Part shown: positions 20,185 to 30,730 of the stretch, piece after piece
Numbering within the stretch: position 1 is the first letter of the stretch
How the letters are laid out: the number at the start of each line of letters is the position of its first letter
Assembly: GCA_032622095.1 (NCBI GenBank)
Contig: CP136062.1
Span: forward strand, 10,377,710-10,441,709
Origin: Siphonodentalium dalli
Taxonomy: Eukaryota; Mollusca; Scaphopoda; Gadilida; Siphonodentaliidae
Direction: 5' to 3'
Length of the DNA: 64,000 nucleotides
Made by a program: the position numbers and the translations under genes
The notes under the pieces: generated by a model
Told to the model about the DNA's origin: nothing
The model's input: only the letters and a program-made list of their open reading frames with translations
Databases searched by the model: none

Positions 20185-21284
20185 ATGAGGGGAGGGAGAG
20201 AGGAGGAGGGGATGGAGAGATGGGAGAGAGAGGGGAGAGAGATGTGAGAGAGATATGGAGAGAGATATGGAAATGGGGAGGGATAGATAATCTCTAATGT
20301 GTTTTTTCAAGCTGACTTTAAAATGGACAAGGTTAATAAATTATTTTGCAAATAACTGGGACGAATTTGAAATCCACTTTATCACATAATCATATTTAAG
20401 AAGGAAAACGAGCTAAAAAGACGGATTAACAAAAATAATATTGATTTCCTTACCACAACACAAGAGGAAGTAAAGACACATTCAAGACAAAATAATGTTC
20501 CATTTTAAATGTGTTTTTTTTCACTTTGGCAAAGTTGTATATATTGTATCATTAAAAGATTCTAATATTGCATATTTCCTTATATCCACTAATGATGAAT
20601 ATGTGCGTGCTTCCCGGGATACTTGACATCACACCCGCAATGACCGCGCGGATTAATAGTACTTTCGAAAAGCCGCGCATGACACCAACATTAGATATTG
20701 GAAATTTTGGTCCCAACTCCTTTGCATTGACGAAAATAGATACAAAAACAAAGAGGCAAATTGGGGGACTATATTTTTTCGTCGCCAGCCAGAGTGTGCT
20801 ATTCTGTCGTATACCTTTGTGTAGCGTCTCGGCCGACACCGTAAATATATCCATTGTGCATGCATTTTCAGCTTCTTTTAAAGATTTTGATATTTAAAAA
20901 AAGGGTATAAAGAAAGTTATCAAACTCGTTTTATAAAATGTTATATCCCAACATTTCTCGTTGGGGATCCTCTATATAAATCATTTATATCATCCGTCCT
21001 TAATTACCGCTATATATTTTCCGTGAACGCGGACATGTATTTCATGAATATTAAAAAATCATTATATGGAATGCACCTCCAGAACTTTGACACGTAGACT
21101 TAAACCGCGGAATGGGGTCTGGGTAATCCAATATGGCCGCGACTCGGTGATCTCGCTTATTCTAAGATGTGGTGCAGAAAATGATAAAAAATTGGGCGCA
21201 ATGGATATGAGGGTCATATATTTTGAACGCATCGTAAAGCATGACATAGTTACAGAAAGACACACACACTTAGCTTTTATATAG

Positions 21285-21640
21285 ATATTAGAAGGTGACC
21301 CGACTTCGTCCGGGCTTTGACCTTGAATTGTCCATTTTGAAGGTCAAGGTCAAGTGGGGTCACGATTTGACCAGTCCAAAACACTGCCCGGACAAAAGTA
21401 CCCGACAAACGTGCCCGTCGAAATCCATCCGGTTTTACCCGACTTGACCTTGAATTGATCATTTTGAAGGTCAGGTCGGGGTCACGATTTGACCCGTCCA
21501 AAACACTCAGTGGACAAAAGTAACCCAATGTATCAAATTTCGTGAAAATCCCATCAAAATTCTCGATTTGACCTTGAATTGACCCGATTTCAAGGTCAAG
21601 GTCACATCGCACGCATATGGCTGTTTCTATAGTCTATATG
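21285..21640 (-). repeat. Retroelement-tail-like repeat with 'accttgaatt' tandem units
   Basis: The head is 'gaaggtgacccgacttcgtccgggct'. Two to three units follow of 'gaccttgaattg.ccattttgaaggtcaaggtca' and 'gtggggtcacgatttgacc' + gtccaaaacact. It resembles the gactagc.cgac..gtccgggct heads at 7494-9172. It lies inside the 3.47-kb TIR element. The strand is uncertain. Confidence 0.45.
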
Positions 21641-24588
21641 AAAGTCTATCGAGTACGAAGTAATGTTACGGCTGAAGATTAGCCGGAATGCGAAAATACA
21701 AAATTCGTGTTGTCGATAAATATTTGTACAGTTTTCAAAACAATGTATCAAATAAAATTCATACTATATGCATACTAGTCCAACATACTCATTTATAGTC
21801 AATAGTCAGTGGTTGGCTTGGGTTTACGACCCGTATCAACATATATTTTTACACGAGCATGTGTGTCACGCTTTGTCCAATCCACTATATCTCTTATGTG
21901 ACTTGGTCTCTATAGCTTCACATGTGGAGATCATGCAGTAAATACACAGTACTGTATTGAATCCAGGACATGTGCATTGTACAACGAAGGCACTGTTCCA
22001 AACATTTATTGATGCAGCATACACGGGCTTATACGCATAAATAAGCTGTCCGATGACAGTGCAGTGACCGATACATCGTATACAAATGAAAATTACCGTT
22101 CAACGAGTCGCCCAATCGTCGTTGTCATGGTCGAAGCGGGGCGTTGTCAAATAGTTGACACCGTTACTACATTTCTGTGTATAGTTTAATTGAATATTGC
22201 GTCAACGGGGGTACGAATTTGACAAATAATACATTTATGCTTATCAAAGCTTACGTTGGATGTTAATTTTCGCACCGTTAATGTCCCCTTGTAGCCCAAG
22301 AAATTACTTTTTGCGATCGGTTCGCGGTTTGATCGGATTATCCAGACTTGACCGAGCCGATTGTGACTCATTTTATGTATAGATCTCATCTTCGTATGTA
22401 ATCCGTGAATTAACCTGGTGGACCTGCAAAGTCTACTCTACACGATGCATGCAAGAAGAAGCCCACTTTTATCGTCCCAATTCAGTAAAAGGCCTCTTTA
22501 TCTATGTTTGTCATAAAAATCACGTATAATAAGGCCGCAGAATCGTTGAACTGCCGCAGCACCGTGGTTGTCAAGCCGCAGAATCGTGGAATTGGTCGCA
22601 GAATCGTCGAAACGATTGTGTCGTGTGATAATACGTTTATGAAAATATGATAAATCCTATCGATAGAGTCAGGACAGGCTCAAATTGTAAACTTAAAGTC
22701 ACCGGTGTAATAATATGTTGTTGAAAATATAAATAATCTGATAGCCTGAAAATATTGTATAACCTATTGGGAGCCCATAATAAATGGGAATAACCTATTG
22801 GGAGCCCCTGCATGTAGTGAACTGAATTGTGGGTATTTTATGGAGAGATTGTTTGTACCTTACTGAATCGTACCGATATAATCACGTAGATGCCGAAGTT
22901 GTAAAGTTAACGCCACTGGTGTATAATATGTTTATGATAAATCGTATCGATAGAGTGAGGACAGGCTCAAATTGTAAACTTAAAGTCGAAAATATAAATA
23001 ATCTGATAGCCTGAAAATATTGTATAACCTGTTGGGAGCCCCTGGTGTAGTGAACTGAATTATGGGTAATTTTAATTGGAGTGCGCATGTCTGTTTTTTT
23101 TGTAGTAACGGCCATCTTTTATTTTCTGTAATTATGGTAAGAGTTTATGGTTTAATTTATTTATTATTTAAGTTTGTTTCAATTTTTGAATGGTTTTATG
23201 TTAACCACTATCTGAGTGTCAGCTCGATAGTGAGACTGAGACTGTGACGGTGTGAGTGACTGAGAGTCTCAAGTTAGTTTATTTACAGTTGTGTTCCGAG
23301 TATTTTTTGTAGTCAAATATTAATGAAATACGCTTTGTTTATATATACTAATTTGCTTATTTATAGAAACGTGTAATATTAATTTGAAAGATATTTCGAT
23401 AGACTATTTGTTTTTAGTTGAAGATAAAACAAATTTGGAAAACAAATATTATAACCCATTGTGAGCCTCGTGAAGTGTATTGTGGGTATTTTAATATAAT
23501 TGCGCATGCGCAGTCTATATGCGTTCTTTTGGGGAAATTCGCTATTTTGGTTAAGTGAAACAATGGTATGAGTTCAATGTTTGTTTGTATATAAGAAAGT
23601 ATATTGAATTTTGGAGGCCGACAATTGTATCTATTTGAAGATTAAAAGTTGCTTGTGTGTATTTAGCTGTGCATGGTTCGTTAATTGGGCCAGCCTATTG
23701 TCATATTAGAACGTCTCCAATAACATACAACCTCTCTGCAGTTAACATTGTGAATTTGGCAACAGTCCAAGCAGGCCCTCTAATGGAGCACTGTGAATTT
23801 GGCAACAGTCCAAGACACGTGGGGTATAATAACTGAACACCTGTGGCCAACTTGATCTCCAGAATGTTTTTAAGTGGAAGGGACAGTGTAGTGGGGTGGG
23901 GGTGGAAGTTAGATTTTGAGTGTGTATGATTCACAACTTTTGTAAAAAAAAGTTAATGCACATGTAGTTGGAAATTTCATACATTATTACACTACAACAT
24001 AAAGGTTAAAATACATGGTTACCATTGCCTGGTATCCCAACTAGTAATTATTGTCCCCATTATGATGGGGACGGGGATCGAATGATGGAGGTATTTTGAG
24101 GGGGTGGGAGTCACAACTGTTATAAAGAATTTTAACAGTTGGAAATTTCATACATGATTACACTAACTTTTTGTCCCCATTTATTTTACTGCTGTCTTGT
24201 TTGTTACTGTATTTCTGATATGGAAATAATAAAGAGCATTTATTACGCCACCTGTGGTGTATCTAGCTGCTGAGATTTTGATATTGCGTGGTGGACAGGG
24301 CGAATGCATTGTGGGGCTTTTATTTATAGAGTTGGAAATTCCGTTTATTTAAAAGTCGGAACTACGCGACCAGTAGGCCAAGTCCAGTAAAACGGTTCGT
24401 TATAGGTGCTGGTTGTTATTGTTATTTTAACGGAATTCTGAGTTGGTCATTCGCGAAACCAATATATTTTATATTCTATAATTAAAACCGTGGGTATATA
24501 ATATATGATCCTCTTTATGGATATTGTAGGAAGGTAAATTTAGCTAAAGCGGTGGGATATCTTGCAAGACAACACATTTCGGTTTGCG

Positions 24589-25305
24589 CTATAACTGCTC
24601 AATGTTTTAAGGTGTTACACAACGTCTGATAAAAAGAGTTTTATCGGGAATATTCACACTATTTTTTCAGAGAACATGCATAGAGTAAACATAGTCCTAT
24701 CGGACTATCGTAAAGTAGTTCCGTTTAATTAGGGATTAATTAACCCTCAGACTGCCGAAACTGCCGACAATAAATTCGCTTGTTCGTGTCCGCCGAAAAT
24801 CAAACTTGCCTGTTTAGAGGTCCCATTTTCATGGCTAATGGTGATAGAATCACAATTTTTCAGTCAAGTTCATGGATAAATTACATTACACTTAATCGGC
24901 TTATGTCCGCGGCCATAAACCTGCGTTTTGATAACAATTTATTTGAGACAAACTGTTGCGCGGGTATCAGTCGGCGCTTATCGGTTGAAGTTATTATGAT
25001 CGTGCAGCCTGCGCGTGCAACAAGTGTTCAAATACAACAGAAGAAAAAAATACTATGTCAAATAAATAACGTCATCAATGGACAGACAAGTTTCATTTCC
25101 GCGGGACACGAAAAAGCGAATTTAATGTCGTCAGTTTCGGCAGTCTGAGGGGTTTAATTAATCTCCTTTACGATATCCCGATAGGACTATATTTACACTA
25201 TGTTCTCTGAAAAAAAATGGTGTGAATATTCCCAATAGAACTATTTTTATCAGACGTTTTGTAACACATTAAAACATTGAGCAGTTAGCGCAATTTTCTG
25301 GAATT
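24589..25305. repeat. Large inverted repeat in duplication copy 1
   Basis: The arms 24589-24812 and 25087-25305 are imperfect reverse complements, sharing cagactgccgaaactg, 'attcgctt.ttcgtgtcc' and 'gtctgataaaaa.agtt.tat'. The spacer is about 275 bp. An open stretch of 122 codons (24780-25148) lies across it and shows no recognised domain. Confidence 0.75.
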
Positions 25306-26757
25306 TCGGACTATTTCGTCTATAAAAATACGATGAGCAACTGAAAATGTTTTTCAACATTCTGGAAGGGGTAGATGTCCAGGTATATATGTTTAAAATT
25401 TCACGCATAAACTATGACAGATAACAAAGTTATAATTAGTTTTATAGGCCCACCATAAATCCCCTATAATAAACGCATGCCTCCGTAAGCTCATGGCTTT
25501 GCTGTGGATGCTTTCGTTCCCAGCATGCATCATTCTCGCTATCTGTAAAATGTCTATGAACAATGGCTGTGCCACGCACTCTTAGCTTTGATCCGCATTT
25601 AGAAGCATTCTGGTGTGGCGAATGAGAAACCTGCAGTAATTTATAAGCCGTAGTTCATTGTAATAATTTGAAGAATTACTTATCTTAACGGAATTCTCAG
25701 GCGGTCCATTCATGTAACCAATATATTTTATATTATGATTTATATTTATGGCTAATAATACGATCTTGGTGGCGTTACCATTTCTGACTATGGTTTTCTT
25801 GTTACGCCACCTAGTGTGGTGTTACTAGCATTTGTTTTTTTTATATCGCATGGAGTACAGGGCGAATGTATTCTTGGAGATTGTTTGTACCTTACTCAAT
25901 CGTACCGATATAATCACGTAGATGCCGAAATTGTAAAGTTAACGCCAGCGGTGTATAATACGTTTATGAAAATATGATAAATCCTATCGATAGAGTCAGG
26001 ACAGGCTCAAATTGTAAACTTAAAGTCACCGGTGTAATAATATGTTGTTGAAAATATAAATAATCTGATAGCCTGAAAATATTGTATAACCTATTGGGAG
26101 CCCATAATAAATGGGAATAACCTATTGGGAGCCCCTGCTGTATTTTATGGAGATTGTTTGTACCTTACTGAATCGTACCGATATAATCACGTAGATGCCG
26201 AAGTTGTAAAGTTAACGCCACTGGTGTATAATATGTTTATGATAAATCGTATCGATAGAGTGAGGACAGGCTCAAATTGTAAACTTAAAGTCGAAAATAT
26301 AAATAATCTGATAGCCTGAAAACATTGTATAACCTGTTGGGAGCCCCTGGTGTAGTGAACTGAATTATGGGTAATTTTAATTGGAGTGCGCATGTCTGTT
26401 TTTTTTGTAGTAACGGCCATCTTTTATTTTCTGCATGCGCAGTCTATATGCGTTCTTTTGGGGAAATTCGCTATTTTGGTTAAGTGAAACAATGGTATGA
26501 GTTCAATGTTTGTTTGTATATAAGAAAGTATATTGAATTTTGGAGGCCGACAATTGTATCTATTTGAAGATTAAAAGTTGCTTGTGTGTATTTAGCTGTG
26601 CATGGTTCGTTAATTAGGCCAGCCTATTGTCATATTAGAACGTCTCCAATAACATACAACCTCTCTGCAGTTAACATTGTGAATTTGGCAACAGTCCAAG
26701 CAGGCCCTCTAATGGAGCACTGTGAATTTGGCAACAGTCCAAGACACGTGGGGTATA

Positions 26758-27682
26758 TATAGAATACACACGTAGTGTTTCTGAATACCAAATTTACACC
26801 ACGAGTGGGATTGATGGTTTACCACACGAGCTTTAGCGAGTGTGGTAAATCATCAATCCCACGAGTGGTGTAAATTTGGTATTCAGAAACACTACGTGTG
26901 TATTTTGTTTATACCATGACCGGTACAGGAGCAACAACTGCTATGAAATCGAAATAAACCCACTTAAATTAAGATGATTCTGTCGCACCATTCACAATCA
27001 TCCCCGTTGTGTTCCCCACACTTGGCCGTACATCGACGTACACTATCACAGCTGATCAGGCGTATTGATACATTGAATTAGGTCAACATTCAATTGTACG
27101 AATATGGTATCATTGTAGCCAATTCACAATAAACTGTAATCATGATGAAACCGCCATAAATAAACAACATGAATATATATATGGGAATACGAATTTAATG
27201 AATATAAATATAACACATTGCGGGAACTTTTTTTTCTCCGCCGTACAGTGAACAGGAAACCACGAAAGTCATTTTGAAATCCACCGTTTGTTGTTCGAGT
27301 TTTTTACGTCTATTTCTTGAAATATATGTTCAATTTGTTGATCTGGATGTGATTTCCACGGAAATAACTGTTCGTTTTTATCGCATTAGTGAGTATAATA
27401 TTCAATTGAATCGAAAGTATCAAATTGTTTTCATCGCGAGGCGCTACATTTTAAAAATAGAGTGATTTTGATCGAGGTCATGGAAGGTTAATGAAAGGTC
27501 AACTCGGATGTAGTTCTACTATGGGTATAAACTTTAACCATTGAAATGCCATTAAAACGTGTTACCCACAGTAGAAACGTGTTACCCACGGTCGGACTCC
27601 TGTTCACACACAGTAGGGTGTACAGCACAAATATATTATATAGCATGTTTGTACACAGTACAATAGGGAGTCATGGTATAAA
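26758..27682. mobile_element. 925-bp insertion in copy 2, with a terminal hairpin
   Basis: Copy 1 reads ggggtataataactg at 23821, while copy 2 has 925 extra bases inside it. The left part (26758-26912) is a long hairpin with arms of about 70 bp (gaatacacacgtagtgtttc ... its complement). The inner boundary tttataccatgac (26908-26920) is inverted at the right end (27670-27682). The hairpin is at one end only. A 63-codon open stretch (27274-27465) is unrecognised. Confidence 0.75.
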
Positions 27683-28442
27683 ATAACTGAACACCTGTGG
27701 CCAACTTGATCTCCAGAATGTTTTTAAGTGGAAGGGACAGTGTAGTGGGGTGGGGGTGGAAGTTAGATTTTGAGTGTGTATGATTCACAACTTTTGTAAA
27801 AAAAAAGTTAATGCACATGTAGTTGGAAATTTCATACATTATTACACTACAACATAAAGGTTAAAATACATGGTTACCATTGCCTGGTATCCCAACTAGT
27901 AATTATTGTCCCCATTATGATGGGGACGGGGATCGAATGATGGAGGTATTTTGAGGGGGTGGGAGTCACAACTGTTATAAAGAATTTTAACAGTTGGAAA
28001 TTTCATACATGATTACACTAACTTTTTGTCCCCATTTATTTTACTGCTGTCTTGTTTGTTACTGTATTCCTGATATGGAAATAATAAAGAGCATTTATTA
28101 CGCCACCTGTGGTGTATCTAGCTGCTGAGATTTTGATATTGCGTGGTGGACAGGGCGAATGCATTGTGGGGCTTTTATTTATAGAGTTGGAAATTCCGTT
28201 TATTTAAAAGTCGGAACTACGCGACCAGTAGGCCAAGTCCAGTAAAACGGTTCGTTATAGGTGCTGGTTGTTATTGTTATTTTAACGGAATTCTGAGTTG
28301 GTCATTCGCGAAACCAATATATTTTATATTCTATAATTAAAACCGTGGGTATATAATATATGATCCTCTTTATGGATATTGTAGGAAGGTAAATTTAGCT
28401 AAAGCGGTGGGATATCTTGCAAGACAACACATTTCGGTTTGC

Positions 28443-29160
28443 GCTATAACTGCTCAATGTTTTAAGGTGTTACACAACGTCTGATAAAAAGAGTTCTATC
28501 GGGAATATTCACACTATTTTTTCAGAGAACATGCATAGAGTAAACATAGTCCTATCGGACTATCGTAAAGTAGTTCCGTTTAATTCGGGATTAATTAACC
28601 CTCAGACTGCCGAAACTGCCGACAATAAATTCGCTTGTTCGTGTCCGCCGAAAATCAAACTTGCCTGTTTAGAGGTCCCATTTTCGTGGCTAATGGTGAT
28701 AGAATCACAATTTTTCAGTCAAATTCATGGATAAATTACATTACACTTAATCGGCTTATGTCCGCGGCCATAAACCTGCGTTTTGATAACAATTTATTTG
28801 AGACAAACTGTTGCGCGGGTATCAGTCGGCGCTTATCGGTTGAAGTTATTATGATCGTGCAGCCTGTGCGTGCAACAAGTGTTCAAATACAACAGAAGAA
28901 AAAAATACTATGTCAAATAAATAACGTCATCAATGGACAGACAAGTTTCATTTCCGCGGGACACGAAAAAGCGAATTTAATGTCGTCAGTTTCGGCAGTC
29001 TGAGGGGTTTAATTAATCTCCTTTACGATATCCCGATAGGACTATATTTACACTATGTTCTCTGAAAAAAAATGGTGTGAATATTCCCGATAGAACTATT
29101 TTTATCAGACGTTTTGTAACACATTAAAACATTGAGCAGTTAGCGCAATTTTCTGGAATT
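28443..29160. repeat. Large inverted repeat in duplication copy 2
   Basis: The counterpart of 24589-25305, with arms 28443-28667 and 28942-29160 and only scattered substitutions against copy 1 (for example ttctatcggg here, ttttatcggg there). Confidence 0.75.
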
Positions 29161-29629
29161 TCGGACTATTTCGTCTATAAAAATACGATGAGCAACTGAA
29201 AATGTTTTTCAACATTCTGGAAGGGGTAGATGTCCAGGTATATATGTTTAAAATTTCACGCATAAACTATGACAGATAACAAAGTTATAATTAGTTTTAT
29301 AGGCCCACCATAAATCCCCTATAATAAACGCATGCCCCCGTAAGCACATGGCTTTGCTGTGGATGCTTTCGTTCCCAGCATGCATCATTCTCGCTATCTG
29401 TAAAATGTCTATGAACAATGGCTGTGCCACGCACTCTTAGCTTTGATCCGCATTTAGAAGCATTCTGGTGTGGCGAATGAGAAACCTGCAGTAATTTATA
29501 AGCCGTAGTTCATTGTAATAATTTGAAGAATTACTTATCTTAACGGAATTCTGAGGCGGTCCATTCATGTAACCAATATATTTTATATTATGATTTATAT
29601 TTATGGCTAATAATACGATCTTGGTGGCG

Positions 29630-30730
29630 TTACCATTTCTGACTATGGTTTTCTTGTTCTGTACTGTTTTATCAATTAAAGTCTTCAGCGTAAATATATG
29701 ATCAGTGGTGCGGCTTCCTTTTCTAAATCCAATCTGCTCTTTGCAAATAACTTTATTGATTTCGAGAAATTTGTTCATTCTGTTATTCAGGATTTTTGCG
29801 AAAAATTTTGCCATGCAGCATGATAGGGCAATTCCTCTGTAATTTGAGGGGTCAGATACACTACCCCCTTTAAAAATAGGTTTTATTAGATTTTGATGCC
29901 AGCTTTCAGGGTAGACTCCACTTTTCAAGACTAGATTAAATATATCAGCAAACATATTGGCATGAGATAAACACGTGGTTTTCAGCATGGAGTTTGTAAT
30001 TCCATCTTTACCACTTGAGGATTTCACTTTAAGGTCTCTAGCGGCACTAACCACCTCTTGCGTTGTTATATCGTTGTTTAAATTTTTTTGGCTCCATTCG
30101 ATACAAGGATGATCTTCAATCTGTAGATTGTCAAAAGCAGGTTCTTTTTCAGATTTGAAAAGAGATTGAAAGTATGAGACCCATTCTAAAGGGGTGATGT
30201 TTAGACATGGGTCGGGTTTTCTTTCTTGATTTATTTTACCCACCAGATCCCAAAACTCTGAAGGGTGACTGCTAGTGCATCCTACGATTTCTTTCATAAG
30301 GTTATTACGATAATTTCTCTGCTTGTTTCTTATAGTCTTCTTATATAGTTTAGATTCGAGTCTAACTTTGATTCTAAGGTCATTATTTTGTGGATTATTT
30401 GCAAGTTGCCTCGACATATGTTTTATGTTTCGGTATATAGCTTCGCAATCTCTATCATACCATAATTTGTTCTGTCTTTTCTTCTTTTTGACCGATTTTT
30501 GGCTTTTTGGTTTTTCACTTCCTGTGCTTAACAGTAAGTGCTGGTTAAGTGTATTTATAATATTATTTATCTGGTTTGGGTCCTCAGTACCCTTAGCACT
30601 AGTGACATCAGGGGCAAATTTAATCAATTTTTCTCCCACAACCCTCTCAAATTGTATTTTTTCAGTTTCATTCCACTTTAAGTTTTTAACTTGGGGTTTC
30701 AGTATATACTCAGGTTTATTTGAGACGGGT
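29630..30730 (-). pseudogene. LINE 2 piece A: N-terminal part of the reverse transcriptase
   Basis: Minus strand, open frame. It holds the pre-RT region with KKKKRQNKLWYDRDCEAIYR and the fingers: SSSGKDGITNSMLK, then ESWHQNLIKPIFKGGSVSDP and NYRGIALSCCMAKFFAKIL, then EQIGFRKGSRTTDHIF. It ends at KTIVRNG, where the duplicated block is inserted; piece B resumes at NQYLYTC. No endonuclease domain is visible, so the element is either 5'-truncated or cut off by the TIR element that begins at 30731. The first codons of the open stretch (to 30804) belong to that TIR element. Confidence 0.88.

Larger units (their letters stand above)
19159..22627. mobile_element. 3.47-kb TIR element, 5-bp target-site duplication ATAAT
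   Basis: TIRs of about 95 bp (19159-19254 and 22532-22627) begin cacacgacacaatcgtttcg and contain cgattctgcg three times. ATAAT flanks both ends (19154-19158 and 22628-22632). The duplicated sister locus at about 25948-25960 reads gtgtataatacg without the element, so it is a true empty site. Five-bp duplications and a terminal CAC are features of Transib/RAG-like transposons, but no transposase is present and the interior codes for nothing recognisable. An open stretch of 155 codons at 19586-20053 shows no domain. Confidence 0.85.
19001..25801. repeat. Tandem duplication, copy 1 (TE unit plus 24 bp of LINE 2)
   Basis: It starts ttacgccacctagtgtggtg and ends with ggtggcgtta plus 24 bases of LINE 2 (ccatttctgactatggtttt + cttg). 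The same unit restarts at 25802. The TE unit is bounded by LINE 2 sequence ...gatTA | TTACGCCACC and GGTGGCG | TTAcc..., consistent with a TTA (PIF/Harbinger type) or TA target duplication. Internally a segment of 230-270 bp with 'ggagattgtttgtaccttac' is present twice. No transposase gene was recognised. Copy 1 carries the extra insertion 19159-22627. Confidence 0.8.
25802..29656. repeat. Tandem duplication, copy 2
   Basis: Nearly identical to copy 1 outside three differences: it lacks the 19159-22627 element, lacks about 376 bp corresponding to 23129-23504, and has an extra 925-bp insertion at 26758-27682. At its right end LINE 2 resumes. After subtracting these differences both copies are about 3.3 kb. 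Confidence 0.85.

Noticed and set aside
20552-20897. Overlapping open frames with hydrophobic stretches as a membrane protein
   Set aside because: Open on both strands at the same place inside a non-autonomous TIR element; no recognisable family or splice context.
24780-29003. Pair of near-identical 122-codon open frames (24780-25148 and 28635-29003) as a duplicated gene
   Set aside because: They lie across the inverted repeat of a duplicated TE unit and show no domain. The copies are too similar to test selection.
18999-29660. LTR retrotransposon with the two duplicates as LTRs
   Set aside because: The duplicates abut directly, include 24 bp of host LINE, and there is no gag, pol, primer site or polypurine tract between them.
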